Below the pieces are notes generated by a model, which was not told where the DNA came from, searched no databases, and was given only the letters and a program-made list of their open reading frames with translations. A stretch of DNA of 64,000 bases from CAZMNY01 sp964567745. Lineage in GTDB: Bacteria; Planctomycetota; Planctomycetia; Pirellulales; Pirellulaceae. This document shows positions 36,380 through 46,215 of this stretch, piece by piece. Location of the stretch: assembly GCA_964567745.1 (NCBI GenBank), contig CAZMNY010000003.1, positions 62,001-126,000 on the forward strand. The letters run 5' to 3'. The stretch's first letter is position 1. Each line of letters starts with the position of its first letter. Made by a program: the position numbers and the translations under genes.

Positions 36380-39181
36380 TTAGTGCGCTTCGAGCCAATT
36401 CTCGCCAGTGCCGAGTTCGACAACGACCGGAACCGTCATCGGAAGCGCCGTCTTCATGGCCTGTTCAATGACAGGCATCACGGTGTCTTGTTCCGACTTG
36501 TGCATATCGAAGACAATTTCATCGTGCACGGTGAGCAACATTTTAGTGCGGAATCCGCCTTCGCTAAGAGCTTGATGGACCTTGATCATCGCCAGCTTAA
36601 GCATGTCAGCGGCGGTCCCTTGAATCGGACTGTTCATGGCGAGACGAGCGGCGGCGTTGGCGAGCGTTCGACTGCGCGAGTTTATCTCTCTCAAGTAACG
36701 ACGACGGCCGGTTTGAGTTTTCACGTAGCCATGCTCTTTGGCGTAGTCGATCGTCTTGTCGATGTAAGCTTGGACGCCGGGGTACTTCTCGAAATAGTTA
36801 GCGATCAGCTCGTTGGCTTCCTTGCGAGGAATGTTGAGCCGTTGTTGTAAGCCGAACGCCGAAATGCCGTAGATGATGCCGAAGTTCACGGTTTTCGACT
36901 TGTCTCGCATCTCACGAGTCACGTCATTCATGCCGACCTTGTAGACTTTCGACGCGGTGACCGTATGAATGTCGATTCCGTTGACAAACGCATCCATCAT
37001 GGCTTCATCGCCGCTCAACTCCGCCATCACCCGCAATTCTATTTGCGAATAGTCCGCAGCGAGCAGCAGATGGTCGCCATCGCGAGCGACAAAGGCGGCT
37101 CGAATGCCTCGGCCTCGCTCTTTACGAACCGGAATCGTTTGCAGGTTTGGATTGTTCGACTGCATCCTTCCCGTCGCAGTCCAAGTCTGACTGTAGTGGG
37201 TGTGCAAGCGACCGGTCTGCGGATTCACGTATGTCGGCAGTTGATCGACGTAGACGGATTTCAGTTTGACAGCGTTTCGATAGTCTAAAACGTCGGCGAT
37301 GATTTTGTGTTTGCCCGAGAGCCGCTCAAGTTCGGACTCGCGAGTCGAGTATTGCCCCGTCGCGGTCTTCTTCGGGTTTGCCTCCAACTTCAATTCGTCG
37401 TAAAGCACAACGCCGAGTTGCTTGGGAGAATCAATGTTGAACTCGCGCCCAGCCGACTCGAAGATCCCCCTTCGCAGGTCGGCAATATCGATACTCAGTT
37501 GTTCCGAAAACTTGGCGAGCGCGTCGGTGTCGAGGCGAATGCCTTCGTGCTCCATGTCGACAAGAACAGGAATCAAGGGGCACTCGACGTCATGACAAAC
37601 CTGAGCAACGCCTCGCTTTTCAATATCAGGGCGAATCACTTTGGCAACTTGCAACGTAACGTCAGCGTCCTCACAAGCGTACTCAGCTAGCCGCTCCAGT
37701 TCGACGTCGCGCATGTTCTTCTGCTCGTCGCCTTTTTCGCCGATCAAATCGCTTGTCGGTATCGGCTCGTAGCCGAGGTACAACTTGGCCAGGTAATCGA
37801 GCCCGTGTCGCATCTCCGGCTCTTTCATTGAGTGGGCCAACATGGTGTCCATCAATTTGCCGGCGACTTCAACGCCCTGCCACTTTAATAGAGTGACATC
37901 GTACTTGAGGTTGTGACCGACTTTTTCGATCTGCTCCGCTTCGAAAACCGGCCGAAACTGTTCAATCACCTTGCTGGCTTCCGCGGGATCGCATACGACG
38001 TAGTACGCCTTATGCGGCTCAAAGGAAAACGCAACCCCCAACGGTAGCGCTTCGCGAGGGTCCAAGCCGGTTGTCTCGGTGTCAAAGCAGATCGACTCTT
38101 GAGCGAGTAGAAGCTGGACGAGCTCGGCTCGTTCTGATTCGGTGCGTACAATCTTGTAGTCGTGTTCGACATCCTTGATTGTTTTCTGCTTGCTCGGCTC
38201 TTCGTCGAACAGCATGGTCTGGATTTCGACTTCGCGTTTCTCGCGAATTTTCTCGGTTCGATTACTTGCTGACGAAAACGATTTGCCAAACAATCGGCGA
38301 CCAATCGTGTCGAATTCCAGCTCCATCAAGAATTCCCGCAGCGCTTCATCGTCGTAACCGCTCCAAGCGAGCGAATCAAGTTGCAGGTTGTGGGGCACGT
38401 CGAGCTGAATCGTGACAAGCTGTTTCGACAGCAACGCTTGCTCAGTGTTCGTTTCAACTCGCTCTTTCTGTTTGCCCTTCAACTGATCTGTATGTTGCAG
38501 TAACGACTCGATCGATCCAAATTGGGCGATCATTTTCTGAGCGGTCTTCGGTCCGACTCCAGGAATGCCCGGTATGTTGTCGCTCGAATCCCCCATCAGT
38601 CCGAGTATGTCAATTACCTGTTCGACTCGCTCAACGTCCCATTTCTCGAGAACTTCATTGACGCCCAAACGTTCGTATTCCGAACCGCGCCGGCCCGGCT
38701 TGAGTACGTAAATCTCGTCGGTGACAAGTTGATCGTAGTCTTTGTCGGGAGTCACCATCCAGGTTTGGAACCCGCACTCGGATGCTTCATGTGCGAGTGT
38801 TCCAATGATGTCGTCGGCTTCGTATCCCGGCATGCGAATGACGGGGATGTTGTAGGCGGCGAAGAGTCGATCGACCAAGGGGATTTGTTCGCCGATATCC
38901 TCGGGCATCGCGTCTCGCTGCGCCTTGTATTCTGGAAACACTTTGTGCCGTTCGGTCGGCTCAGGCGTGTCAAACGCCGCGGCGATATGAGTCGGCTTTT
39001 CCCGTTTGATGATGTCCATCAGCGTGTTCGTCATTCCGAACACCCCCGACGTGCATTTCCCGGCCGAGTTAAATCGAGGGCTGCGGATGAGGGCGAAGTG
39101 GGCGCGGTAGAGCAGCGCCATGCCGTCGAGCAAGAACAGCTTCTTCCTTTCGGGAAACAACTCTTTAGTCTTTTCAGCCAT
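36380..39181 (-). CDS. polA: DNA polymerase I
   Basis: A full-length DNA polymerase I of 933 residues for Okazaki fragment processing and repair. The 5'-3' exonuclease domain (about 10-300) has FLLDGMALLYRAHFAL, PGYEADDIIGTLA and GDSSDNIPGIPGVGPKTA. The 3'-5' proofreading domain (about 355-540) keeps its metal residues: CFDTETTGLD, VGHNLKYDVTLL and YACEDADVTL. The polymerase domain (about 560-933) shows TATGRMQSNNPNLQTIPVR, motif A LLAADYSQIELRVMAELSGD, motif B KSKTVNFGIIYGISAFGL and motif C LTVHDEIVFD. All three activities look intact. This is the clearest housekeeping gene in the window. Confidence 0.97.
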   Translation of the reverse strand: MAEKTKELFPERKKLFLLDGMALLYRAHFALIRSPRFNSAGKCTSGVFGMTNTLMDIIKREKPTHIAAAFDTPEPTERHKVFPEYKAQRDAMPEDIGEQIPLVDRLFAAYNIPVIRMPGYEADDIIGTLAHEASECGFQTWMVTPDKDYDQLVTDEIYVLKPGRRGSEYERLGVNEVLEKWDVERVEQVIDILGLMGDSSDNIPGIPGVGPKTAQKMIAQFGSIESLLQHTDQLKGKQKERVETNTEQALLSKQLVTIQLDVPHNLQLDSLAWSGYDDEALREFLMELEFDTIGRRLFGKSFSSASNRTEKIREKREVEIQTMLFDEEPSKQKTIKDVEHDYKIVRTESERAELVQLLLAQESICFDTETTGLDPREALPLGVAFSFEPHKAYYVVCDPAEASKVIEQFRPVFEAEQIEKVGHNLKYDVTLLKWQGVEVAGKLMDTMLAHSMKEPEMRHGLDYLAKLYLGYEPIPTSDLIGEKGDEQKNMRDVELERLAEYACEDADVTLQVAKVIRPDIEKRGVAQVCHDVECPLIPVLVDMEHEGIRLDTDALAKFSEQLSIDIADLRRGIFESAGREFNIDSPKQLGVVLYDELKLEANPKKTATGQYSTRESELERLSGKHKIIADVLDYRNAVKLKSVYVDQLPTYVNPQTGRLHTHYSQTWTATGRMQSNNPNLQTIPVRKERGRGIRAAFVARDGDHLLLAADYSQIELRVMAELSGDEAMMDAFVNGIDIHTVTASKVYKVGMNDVTREMRDKSKTVNFGIIYGISAFGLQQRLNIPRKEANELIANYFEKYPGVQAYIDKTIDYAKEHGYVKTQTGRRRYLREINSRSRTLANAAARLAMNSPIQGTAADMLKLAMIKVHQALSEGGFRTKMLLTVHDEIVFDMHKSEQDTVMPVIEQAMKTALPMTVPVVVELGTGENWLEAH

Positions 39182-39494
39182 GATCGCTCGCGTCGACTCA
39201 CCGTAGAAACTGCAGTGGGAGGCAGTTCCGCGCTAAAACTCACGTGGGACGCCGGATTTCTGTACGAGAACCGAACAGCGGGCGACAGATGCTGAGCCGC
39301 AGCGCCCTGTGAGGCAGCGTGGAAACGGCCTTCACTTTAGCGTCTGGCGACGAGTTTGTGGCGGTCGGAGAAGAAATCACCAAGCCAAGTTGCCGAGGCG
39401 GTAGGCCGAAGTACGAGTAAGAACAAGACGCCGAGGAGTTTGACTCGTTCGGTGAAGCAGGATCGGAGCTAATCGCCGTTTCGCAACGCCAGCT
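39182..39494. other. Intergenic stretch between polA and the response-regulator remnant
   Basis: About 310 bases upstream of polA with no gene that I can support. It should contain the polA promoter on the minus strand, but no ribosome site stronger than a few purines precedes the polA ATG and no clear promoter boxes stand out. Confidence 0.35.
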
Positions 39495-39611
39495 TTAGCT
39501 GAGCTGCGGCTCGTTACTCGTGACGGTCTCAATGAGGACGCGTCGATCGACCGGCTTGGTGAGGAAATCGTCGCAGCCAGACGCGAGGCACTTTTCTCGG
39601 TCGTGGTTCAT
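39495..39611 (-). pseudogene. Remnant of a response-regulator receiver domain (C-terminal end only)
   Basis: Translation from ATG 39611 to TAA 39495-39497 gives MNHDREKCLASGCDDFLTKP followed by VDRRVLIETV. This is the last helix-strand-helix of a CheY-like receiver, including the conserved Lys-Pro (TKP) that follows strand beta5, as in hybrid histidine kinases and response regulators. The phosphorylated aspartate and everything before it are missing, and a stop lies 9 codons upstream in frame. At 38 residues it cannot be a functional receiver. It is probably debris of a deleted two-component gene. Confidence 0.7.
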
Positions 39612-39692
39612 GGCGTCTTGCAGTTTATCCGAGTGGAAATGTCAAACTTTGACGATTGAGCAAGATGACTTGTAGGAAGTCTTCTGTACGCC

Positions 39693-41069
39693 TCAAATCA
39701 ACTCGCTAATAACGTCGCCGTGATCGACTGCGGGGATGGGCCGCCCCGAGTGGTTCTTGAAATGCACCTTGGGATCGACGCCAAGAACGTGAAAGATCGT
39801 GTGATGCACATCACCCGGCTGCAACGGGCGGTCTTGAGGTGCCTCGCCGAGTCGATTCGTCGAGCCGACGATCTGACCACCTCGAACTCCGCCACCGCCC
39901 ATGAGCACCGACATCGCGTTGCCCCAATGATCTCGGCCAGGCGTTCCCTTGCTCAGCGGCGGGCCGCCATTGCCGCCGTCGTTCATCCGGGGAGTTCTGC
40001 CAAATTCGCCCATCACAATGACCAAAACCTGGTCGAGCATTCCACTCTGATCAAGGTCCTCAAACAAAGCTGAAACCGCCTGATCGACTCGCGGAAGATA
40101 CGATTCCATCCGGCTCTGATGATTCCAATGCGAATCCCAGCCTCCAAAATGACAAGTGACAAAAGTGGAGCCCGCTTCGACAAGGCGCCGAGCGAGCAGG
40201 GTGCTTTGGCCCCAACTGTTTCGACCATAGCGATCGCGCACCGAGTCTGCTTCGAGCGCGATATCAAATGCATTGCGGGCATTGTCGCCGGTGACCATAT
40301 CGAACGCTTGCTGGTCGAACTGGTCTGTGGACGTGGTGGCGGAACTCTTGTCGGCGCGGCGCAGCAACGTGTCAAACTGTTGTTGTAGGCTACGGCGATC
40401 CTCGAGCCTCTCGATCGTCAGATTCTTCGGTAGAGCCAGATTGCGAACGCTAAACTTGGCCGCATTCGGATCGCCTTGAGTCTGAAATGGATCGTATTGG
40501 ACGCCCAAGTAGTTGCCGCCGAAATATCCTGGCCGGATCCCAATACTCATCGCGTACGGAATCGCAACGCTTGCCGGCATCCCGCTTGCTCGAGGTCCAG
40601 TGACTTTGGTCGCGACCGCACCGACAAAGGGATACTTGCCCGCTTTAGCTGCGCCGCTCACTCCGCCTCGCCCCGTCAGCATCCAATGTCCGCCGGTGAA
40701 GTGATCGCCGGAATTGTGGTGCATCGAGCGAATCACAGAAAACTTGTCCGTGACTTTCGCTTGTAACGGAAACAGTTCGCTGATTTCGAATCCGGGAACG
40801 ACTGTCTTGATGGGTCGCCAGATGCCCGCGTACTCAGACGGAGCGTCCGGTTTCGGGTCGTAAGTATCGTGATGGCTCGGTCCGCCATCGAGCCAAATCA
40901 AGATGACCGAGGTATCTTTTCCGCCGCCGCCCTGCTCGGCCGCCGCAGCTTTCGCCCGGAGAATCGAAGAGAGCCCCAAGCCGCCCATGCCCGCCATGCC
41001 AAGTTGAACGAAATCTCGGCGACTCAATCCGTCGCAATTCTTCCACGCCGGGCCCATTGCAACTCGCAT
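39693..41069 (-). CDS. DUF1501 protein, Tat-exported, stand-alone
   Basis: The fourth DUF1501 protein of the window, 458 residues from ATG 41069, which has GGAG about 8 bases upstream. The N-terminus MRVAMGPAWKNCDGLSRRDF carries a twin-arginine signal (SRRDFVQLGMAGMGGLGL). Landmarks are VILIWLDGGPSHHDTYDPKP, FPLQAKVTDKFSVIRSMHH, LARRLVEAGSTFVTCHFGGW, VIVMGEFGRTPRMND and HSGRPIPAVDHG. Unlike the other three it has no DUF1549/DUF1553 neighbour here, so its partner, if any, is elsewhere in the genome. It diverges from the alpha-2-macroglobulin gene across about 240 bases. Confidence 0.93.
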   Translation of the reverse strand: MRVAMGPAWKNCDGLSRRDFVQLGMAGMGGLGLSSILRAKAAAAEQGGGGKDTSVILIWLDGGPSHHDTYDPKPDAPSEYAGIWRPIKTVVPGFEISELFPLQAKVTDKFSVIRSMHHNSGDHFTGGHWMLTGRGGVSGAAKAGKYPFVGAVATKVTGPRASGMPASVAIPYAMSIGIRPGYFGGNYLGVQYDPFQTQGDPNAAKFSVRNLALPKNLTIERLEDRRSLQQQFDTLLRRADKSSATTSTDQFDQQAFDMVTGDNARNAFDIALEADSVRDRYGRNSWGQSTLLARRLVEAGSTFVTCHFGGWDSHWNHQSRMESYLPRVDQAVSALFEDLDQSGMLDQVLVIVMGEFGRTPRMNDGGNGGPPLSKGTPGRDHWGNAMSVLMGGGGVRGGQIVGSTNRLGEAPQDRPLQPGDVHHTIFHVLGVDPKVHFKNHSGRPIPAVDHGDVISELI

Positions 41070-41312
41070 GACAACTCCAGAAGACATCAGGCAGGAAAAA
41101 ATGAGAGAATCGCTCTCTCAGGTGTGGTTCAATCGGGTGCCGTCAGTATATCCGATTCGCTCGGTTGACAAATGCACAATTTCGTCGCGCCGCATTAACT
41201 GGCACGTCGCCATGGCTCATTTTCGCAAAAATCGAAAACGCCACGGCCGGGCACCTCGTCTTAATCCTCAGACATTGTCCTGCGTTCCCTTCGTCAAAAA
41301 GGCGACTTTCCC

Positions 41313-44300
41313 ATGTTGATTTCCTCGCGACTCTCTCCGCGGAGTCTTGTGTTGGCGGTACTGTTTGCGGGAGGTTTGTTTTTGACCGTCGGCGCGGTCG
41401 AGCAGCCCGAGGTGGCAAAGAAGGAGAATGAGCAAGGCAAGATCGCTTTCATTCCATCGTCGTCATTGGGCGGCGAAGAACGCTATTTGACGTTTGTCAG
41501 CACGGATAAGCCGATCTACCGTCCCGGCGAAAAACTCTATGTTCGCGGAGTCGTGCTGCACCACGCGAATCATCGCCCCTTGCCAGCGAGTCGGAATCAA
41601 CCGGCAATGGTTAGGATCATCGGCCCCAAAGGCGACGCGGTCGCCAGCGGCTATGCGATTTGCCAAGACAGTGCGATGGGATTTGCCTGGACCATTCCGG
41701 CTGAAATGGCGGGCGGGCAATACAAGGTTCGCATTGATCAAGCCTGGACGGGCCAACCGCCTGCGGAACGCAAGTTCGAGATTCGCTCGTACCGAGCGCC
41801 TCGACTGAAGAGCCAGATAGAATTCGTTCGTGATGGGTACGGTCCTGGCGATGAAGTGGCGGCGTCATTGCATGTCGAGCGCGCCGAGGGCGGCATTCCG
41901 GAAGGTGCCAGAGTGACCGTTCAAGCTCGAGTTGACGGCGCGACGGTCTTCGAAGGCAAGTCGGTTGTCGATCACGATGGAAACTGTGTCACCAGGTTTC
42001 GTCTACCGGAAGAGATCAAGCGCGGCGAGGGCGTGCTGTCGATGGCCATTGAAGACGGCGGCATCCTCGAAAACGCAAGCAAAACTCTGCCGATTCTCCT
42101 GCAGACGGTCGACCTGACAATGTATCCCGAAGGCGGCGATCTCGTCGCTGGACTCAAAGGCCGAGTCTACGTTGAGGCGTTTGCGCCGAACGGCAAGCCG
42201 GCTGACTTGGCTGGTGTGATCATCGACCCCAAGGGGAAGGAAGTTGCCAAGTTCCGCAGCGAACATGAAGGACGCGGGCGTTTCACGCTGACGCCCAAAG
42301 CTGACACAACCTACCGTCTAAAGATCACGGAACCCTCTGGAATCGACACCGAGTTTCCTCTGCCGATGGCCAAGCCAAGCGGCGCTGTCATCACGGCTCC
42401 CCGCGATGTCTATCGCGGAGGAAAACGCGTGATCGTTCGAGTCGCTTCGACGACGACTCCTTTTACTGTCACAGTCAGCAAGCGTGAGAAGATCTTTGCC
42501 CGAGAAACCGTAGTCGAAATGAAACGGAAGAGCCAGGCAGTGAAACTCGACCTACCGGCGAGCGCCGACGGCGTGCTTGTCGCGACGGTTTGGGATCGGA
42601 ACGGCAAGCCGTTGGCTGAGCGATTGATCTTCCGCCAGCCGGAACGCAAGCTCAACATCAGAGTCTCAGCCGACTCGGATCGATACACGCCGGGCGGCGT
42701 CGCAAAGATCGAAGTCGAAACGACAGACGAAAAAGGCAGACCCATTAGCGCGCTCGTCGGCCTCACTGTCAGCGACGATTCCGTTGTGGAGATGCTCGAA
42801 AAGCGCGAACAACCGCCGGAACTTCGCACGATGGTTTTCCTCGAACACGAAGTCAAAGATCTGGCTGACTCCCACATCTACCTCGACGCCGCAAATGACG
42901 CCTCACCGCGAGCATTGGACTTACTTCTGGGCACTCAGGGCTGGCGGCGATTCGCCTTCGTCAAGCCTCAAGAGTTCTCCAAGCTCGAAGGCGATTTGGC
43001 TTGGCAAGTCTTGGCGATGGCTGCGCCACCACAACCGCAACGCGGCGCCGGCGCGCTCTTTGCCGCCCGATTCCGATTCAAACGCGAACTCGGCGAACGA
43101 TTTGCCGCCGAGGACGAAAACGAATTGCTGGATGAGGAAGCTCGGGCACCCGAGGCAGACAAAGCCGTTCGCGATCAAGGGAAACTGGGCGACAAGCCTA
43201 GCGATGGCGACGCCAAAAAGAAGGACGCTGAACTGGACCTCGGAGCTGAGAACCTCGGCCAACTCGCACAACAACTCAACAGACAACAGGCCGACGCCCC
43301 TGCCGACGCAGCCAAGCCTGCCGAGCTGGAAGCGAAACTAGCCAAACTCGCCGATCTCAGATTTGACAAGCGACGGCGTATTGGCGGATTCGGTGGCGGC
43401 GGATTCGGCAACTTCGGCGGAAGGCTCATGCAGAGCAACGACTTCGTCGCCGTGCGAGTCTACGCTCACGCCGTTCGTCCAAATCGGCAACCCAACGATC
43501 GTAAGGATTTCGCCGAAACGCTCTATTGGAATGCGGGCGTCAAAACAGATGAAACAGGCAAGGCCGTTGCGAAGTTTTCACTGAGCGATTCAGTGACGAG
43601 CTTTCGCGTGTCCGCGGATGCATTTTCGTCGGAAGGCGTTATCGGCGGCAGCTCCATCAAGATAGATTCGGTCAAACCTTTCTACATGGAACCGAAGATT
43701 CCTCTTGAAGTCACGGCTGGCGATCACGTCCAAATTCCGCTCGGCCTCGTCAACGCGACGTCCAAAGACCTTAAGCAAGGTCGACTAAGCGTCATCGGGT
43801 TGAACAAGCCGCGCGATGTTGAATTTGTGCTCGATGCCGATACTCGTAAACGCATCCTTATCGACATGTTGATCGGAGACGCTGTCGGGAAACGCGACAT
43901 CAACGTCAGCGGGTCGCTCGACGGCCGCACGGACAGAGTCACCCGACAGTTCGTCGTGAAGGCCCGCGGTTTTCCGATCGAAGACGGACAGGCCGGATTG
44001 CTCACCGCCAATGGGAAGAGCAGTCATGAATTTGTTATTCCAGACGCTCTCGTCGCAGGCAGTGCGACGACGCGAGTCGTTGTGTACCCAACGCCACTTG
44101 CCAGCATGAACGAAGCGTTGAAGCGATTGATTCGCGAACCCAACGGATGTTTCGAGCAGACGAGTTCGACAACCTATCCGCTCGTCATGGCCCAACAGTA
44201 CTTCATGTCGCACGAAGGCGTCGATCCCGCGTTGATTTCCAAAAGTGATGCGATTTTGGCGAAGGGTTACAAACGGCTTCTCGGCTTCGAGAGTTCGGGC

Positions 44301-45563
44301 GGCGGGTTTGAATGGTTCGGGCGAAATCCGGGGCACGATGCACTGACGGCGTACGGACTGCTTGAATTCACCGACATGGCTCAAGTCCGCGATGTCGACC
44401 CTGAAATGCTAAAGCGAACGAGCGAGTGGCTGCTCGACCAACGTGACGGCAAAGGCGGTTTCGTCCGCAAAACATCGACGCTGCACACGTGGCTCGCCGA
44501 TCCGGAAATCGCGAATACCTACAATCTGTGGGCTCTGCTCGAGTCGAAGATTCAAGCCGATTTGTCGACCGAAGTCGCCTGGGTTCGAGACGCTGGCGAG
44601 AAGACTCAAAACGCCTACGTGCTCGCGTTGGCGGCCAACGCAATTGGCTTGTCTGGCGACAAAGAGGGCCAGAACCACCTGCTGGACGAACTTGCCGGCA
44701 GGCAAATTGCGGATGGTTCCATTGAAGGCGCGACTCGCTCCGTGGTCGGAAGCACGGGCGACGCACTTCGCATCGAGACCACTTCGTTAGCCGTCATGGC
44801 GTGGTTGCAGAATTCTCGTTACGCAGCGAACGTCGAGTCGGGAATCAAGTTTCTAGCCGACCGATGCAAGGCCGGCCGATTCGGTTCAACTCAGTCGACC
44901 ATCTTGGCTCTTCGCGCCATCGTCGCCTACGACGCTTCCCGCGCGGCGCCTCGAGCGCCTGGTCAAATCACATTGCTCGTTGACGGAAAGCCCGTTGGCA
45001 AGCCGATCGCATTCGACGAGAAGCAAAAAGGCGCCATTGAGCTGCCCGACGTATCGAACTTGCTTGCTCCCGGCAAGCATCAGATCGAAGTCGCCATGAC
45101 AGATGGTTCGTCGATGCCGTACTCCATCGCCCTCGACTACAACTCACTCAAGCCGAACTCGTCCGCCGATTGTGCTCTTCGCGTTCAAGTCGAGTTGGAG
45201 GATCAAGTTGTCCCGGAGGGAGCGGTAACGGAAGCGAATGTCTCGGTAGTCAACACGACGGATGAGAAAGTCGCATCGCCGATTGCGATCATCGGGATTC
45301 CCGGCGGTCTTGAGGTGCGGCACGACCAACTAAAAGAACTGGTCAAGGCCGAAAAGATCGCGGCCTATGAAGTCATTGGGCGCGAAGTCGTGCTCTACTG
45401 GCGCGCACTCGACGTGGAAGAGCGAGTCGAATTGCCGTTGAGTTTAGTCGCGGCGATTCCGGGAAGTTATTCGGCGCCGGCGAGTCGAGCATACCTCTAC
45501 TACACCGACGAATTTAAGCACTGGGCCGGCGGAATCACCGTTAAGATTGAGCCGTCAAAGTGA
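41313..45563 (+). CDS. Bacterial alpha-2-macroglobulin with thioester motif
   Basis: A 1416-residue exported protein of the alpha-2-macroglobulin family, known as a protease trap. After a signal peptide, an MG2 domain (about 50-140) opens with TDKPIYRPGEKLYVRGVV. The A2M core lies around 705-810 (ETLYWNAGVKTDETGKAVAKFSLSD). The thioester motif is Cys946-Phe-Glu-Gln949 (NGCFEQTSS), so the internal Cys-Gln bond can form, followed by an alpha-helical thioester domain (about 970-1240) and a C-terminal receptor-like domain. Residues about 585-705 are a charged and then glycine-rich stretch that could serve as a bait region. Bacterial homologues often sit beside pbpC (PBP1c); here no such gene is adjacent, suggesting the stand-alone type. 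Confidence 0.92.
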   Translation: MLISSRLSPRSLVLAVLFAGGLFLTVGAVEQPEVAKKENEQGKIAFIPSSSLGGEERYLTFVSTDKPIYRPGEKLYVRGVVLHHANHRPLPASRNQPAMVRIIGPKGDAVASGYAICQDSAMGFAWTIPAEMAGGQYKVRIDQAWTGQPPAERKFEIRSYRAPRLKSQIEFVRDGYGPGDEVAASLHVERAEGGIPEGARVTVQARVDGATVFEGKSVVDHDGNCVTRFRLPEEIKRGEGVLSMAIEDGGILENASKTLPILLQTVDLTMYPEGGDLVAGLKGRVYVEAFAPNGKPADLAGVIIDPKGKEVAKFRSEHEGRGRFTLTPKADTTYRLKITEPSGIDTEFPLPMAKPSGAVITAPRDVYRGGKRVIVRVASTTTPFTVTVSKREKIFARETVVEMKRKSQAVKLDLPASADGVLVATVWDRNGKPLAERLIFRQPERKLNIRVSADSDRYTPGGVAKIEVETTDEKGRPISALVGLTVSDDSVVEMLEKREQPPELRTMVFLEHEVKDLADSHIYLDAANDASPRALDLLLGTQGWRRFAFVKPQEFSKLEGDLAWQVLAMAAPPQPQRGAGALFAARFRFKRELGERFAAEDENELLDEEARAPEADKAVRDQGKLGDKPSDGDAKKKDAELDLGAENLGQLAQQLNRQQADAPADAAKPAELEAKLAKLADLRFDKRRRIGGFGGGGFGNFGGRLMQSNDFVAVRVYAHAVRPNRQPNDRKDFAETLYWNAGVKTDETGKAVAKFSLSDSVTSFRVSADAFSSEGVIGGSSIKIDSVKPFYMEPKIPLEVTAGDHVQIPLGLVNATSKDLKQGRLSVIGLNKPRDVEFVLDADTRKRILIDMLIGDAVGKRDINVSGSLDGRTDRVTRQFVVKARGFPIEDGQAGLLTANGKSSHEFVIPDALVAGSATTRVVVYPTPLASMNEALKRLIREPNGCFEQTSSTTYPLVMAQQYFMSHEGVDPALISKSDAILAKGYKRLLGFESSGGGFEWFGRNPGHDALTAYGLLEFTDMAQVRDVDPEMLKRTSEWLLDQRDGKGGFVRKTSTLHTWLADPEIANTYNLWALLESKIQADLSTEVAWVRDAGEKTQNAYVLALAANAIGLSGDKEGQNHLLDELAGRQIADGSIEGATRSVVGSTGDALRIETTSLAVMAWLQNSRYAANVESGIKFLADRCKAGRFGSTQSTILALRAIVAYDASRAAPRAPGQITLLVDGKPVGKPIAFDEKQKGAIELPDVSNLLAPGKHQIEVAMTDGSSMPYSIALDYNSLKPNSSADCALRVQVELEDQVVPEGAVTEANVSVVNTTDEKVASPIAIIGIPGGLEVRHDQLKELVKAEKIAAYEVIGREVVLYWRALDVEERVELPLSLVAAIPGSYSAPASRAYLYYTDEFKHWAGGITVKIEPSK

Positions 45564-45609
45564 GCTAGGCGTCGGCTGGTCGAACGGTGGTTGAGGGTTC
45601 GAGCACAAT

Positions 45610-45764
45610 TCAATCGCCATATGTTTTCTTGAGCGATTCGAGTGCTCGAATCCACAGCATTCGAGAAGCCGCCGTCGTTCGATTCATCCGCTCGCCGATC
45701 TGTTCGTGTGACAAACCGTCGAAGTGTCGCAACATTACGTGGCCAGCTTCCGAAGCTAAGTCTG
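45610..45764 (-). pseudogene. Remnant of an ECF-type sigma-70 factor (region 4)
   Basis: On the minus strand the frame ending at TGA 45610-45612 reads ASEAGHVMLRHFDGLSHEQI, then GERMNRTTAASRMLWIRALE and SLKKTYGD. This is the helix-turn-helix region 4 of planctomycete sigma-70/ECF factors (pattern LRHFEGLSxxEIGERLxRS...ALExL). Region 2 is missing and the upstream part runs into the plus-strand Imm22-like pseudogene, so only the C-terminal fragment survives. It cannot bind core polymerase as a sigma factor. It marks a rearrangement point in the accessory patch. Confidence 0.75.
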
Positions 45765-45776
45765 GAGATAATTTCC

Positions 45777-46215
45777 ATGGGACCATTTGATGGCCCTCAC
45801 TTCGAAACTGAGGGGGAGCCGATCGTATCGGTATGGGCGTCCACTGTGCCGTGGGACGAGATACCGGACGATATTGGGTCGCCGACTACGAGGGCGAGGA
45901 CGACGACCCTTGGAATCGCTTCTCGTCCGATTTCGGGTTCGGCTGTCATGACGCTGACCGAGTTGAAACGTATTACGACGATCCAGGGAAAGGGTGGTCC
46001 CGATCGAAGACTTGGTCAACGCGATGTCGTACTCCGCTTCATTCGTCGACAAGGTCGTTGAGAAAGCGCGAGAACCCGGCGTTGCAACTACTTCGTACGT
46101 CCTCCTGATTTACGAATTCAGATACGACGTGAAAGTAACGGACAAGACTGACAGTTCTTATTTTCGATTCGTTGGTGCGTTTCCTTACGGACATGATTGC
46201 GGACGGATTGACTAG
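45777..46215 (+). pseudogene. Imm22-like immunity gene broken by two frameshifts
   Basis: Three consecutive frames join into one Imm22-like protein. From ATG 45777 the first frame reads FETEGEPIVSVWASTVPWDE; near 45868-45873 it must shift to read YWVADYEGEDDDPWNRFSSD then FGFGCHDAD; near 45985-45995 it shifts again to PIEDLVNAMSYSASFV, TSYVLLIYEFRYDVKV and FRFVGAFPYG. The start VSVW, the acidic middle and the closing LIYEFRYD...FVGAFPY are the pattern of Imm22, an immunity family of polymorphic toxin systems. GGAG lies about 10 bases upstream of the ATG. The intact SUKH gene begins at the base after its stop. No toxin gene is nearby, so these may be orphan protective genes. Sequencing error could mimic the frameshifts. 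Confidence 0.65.
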
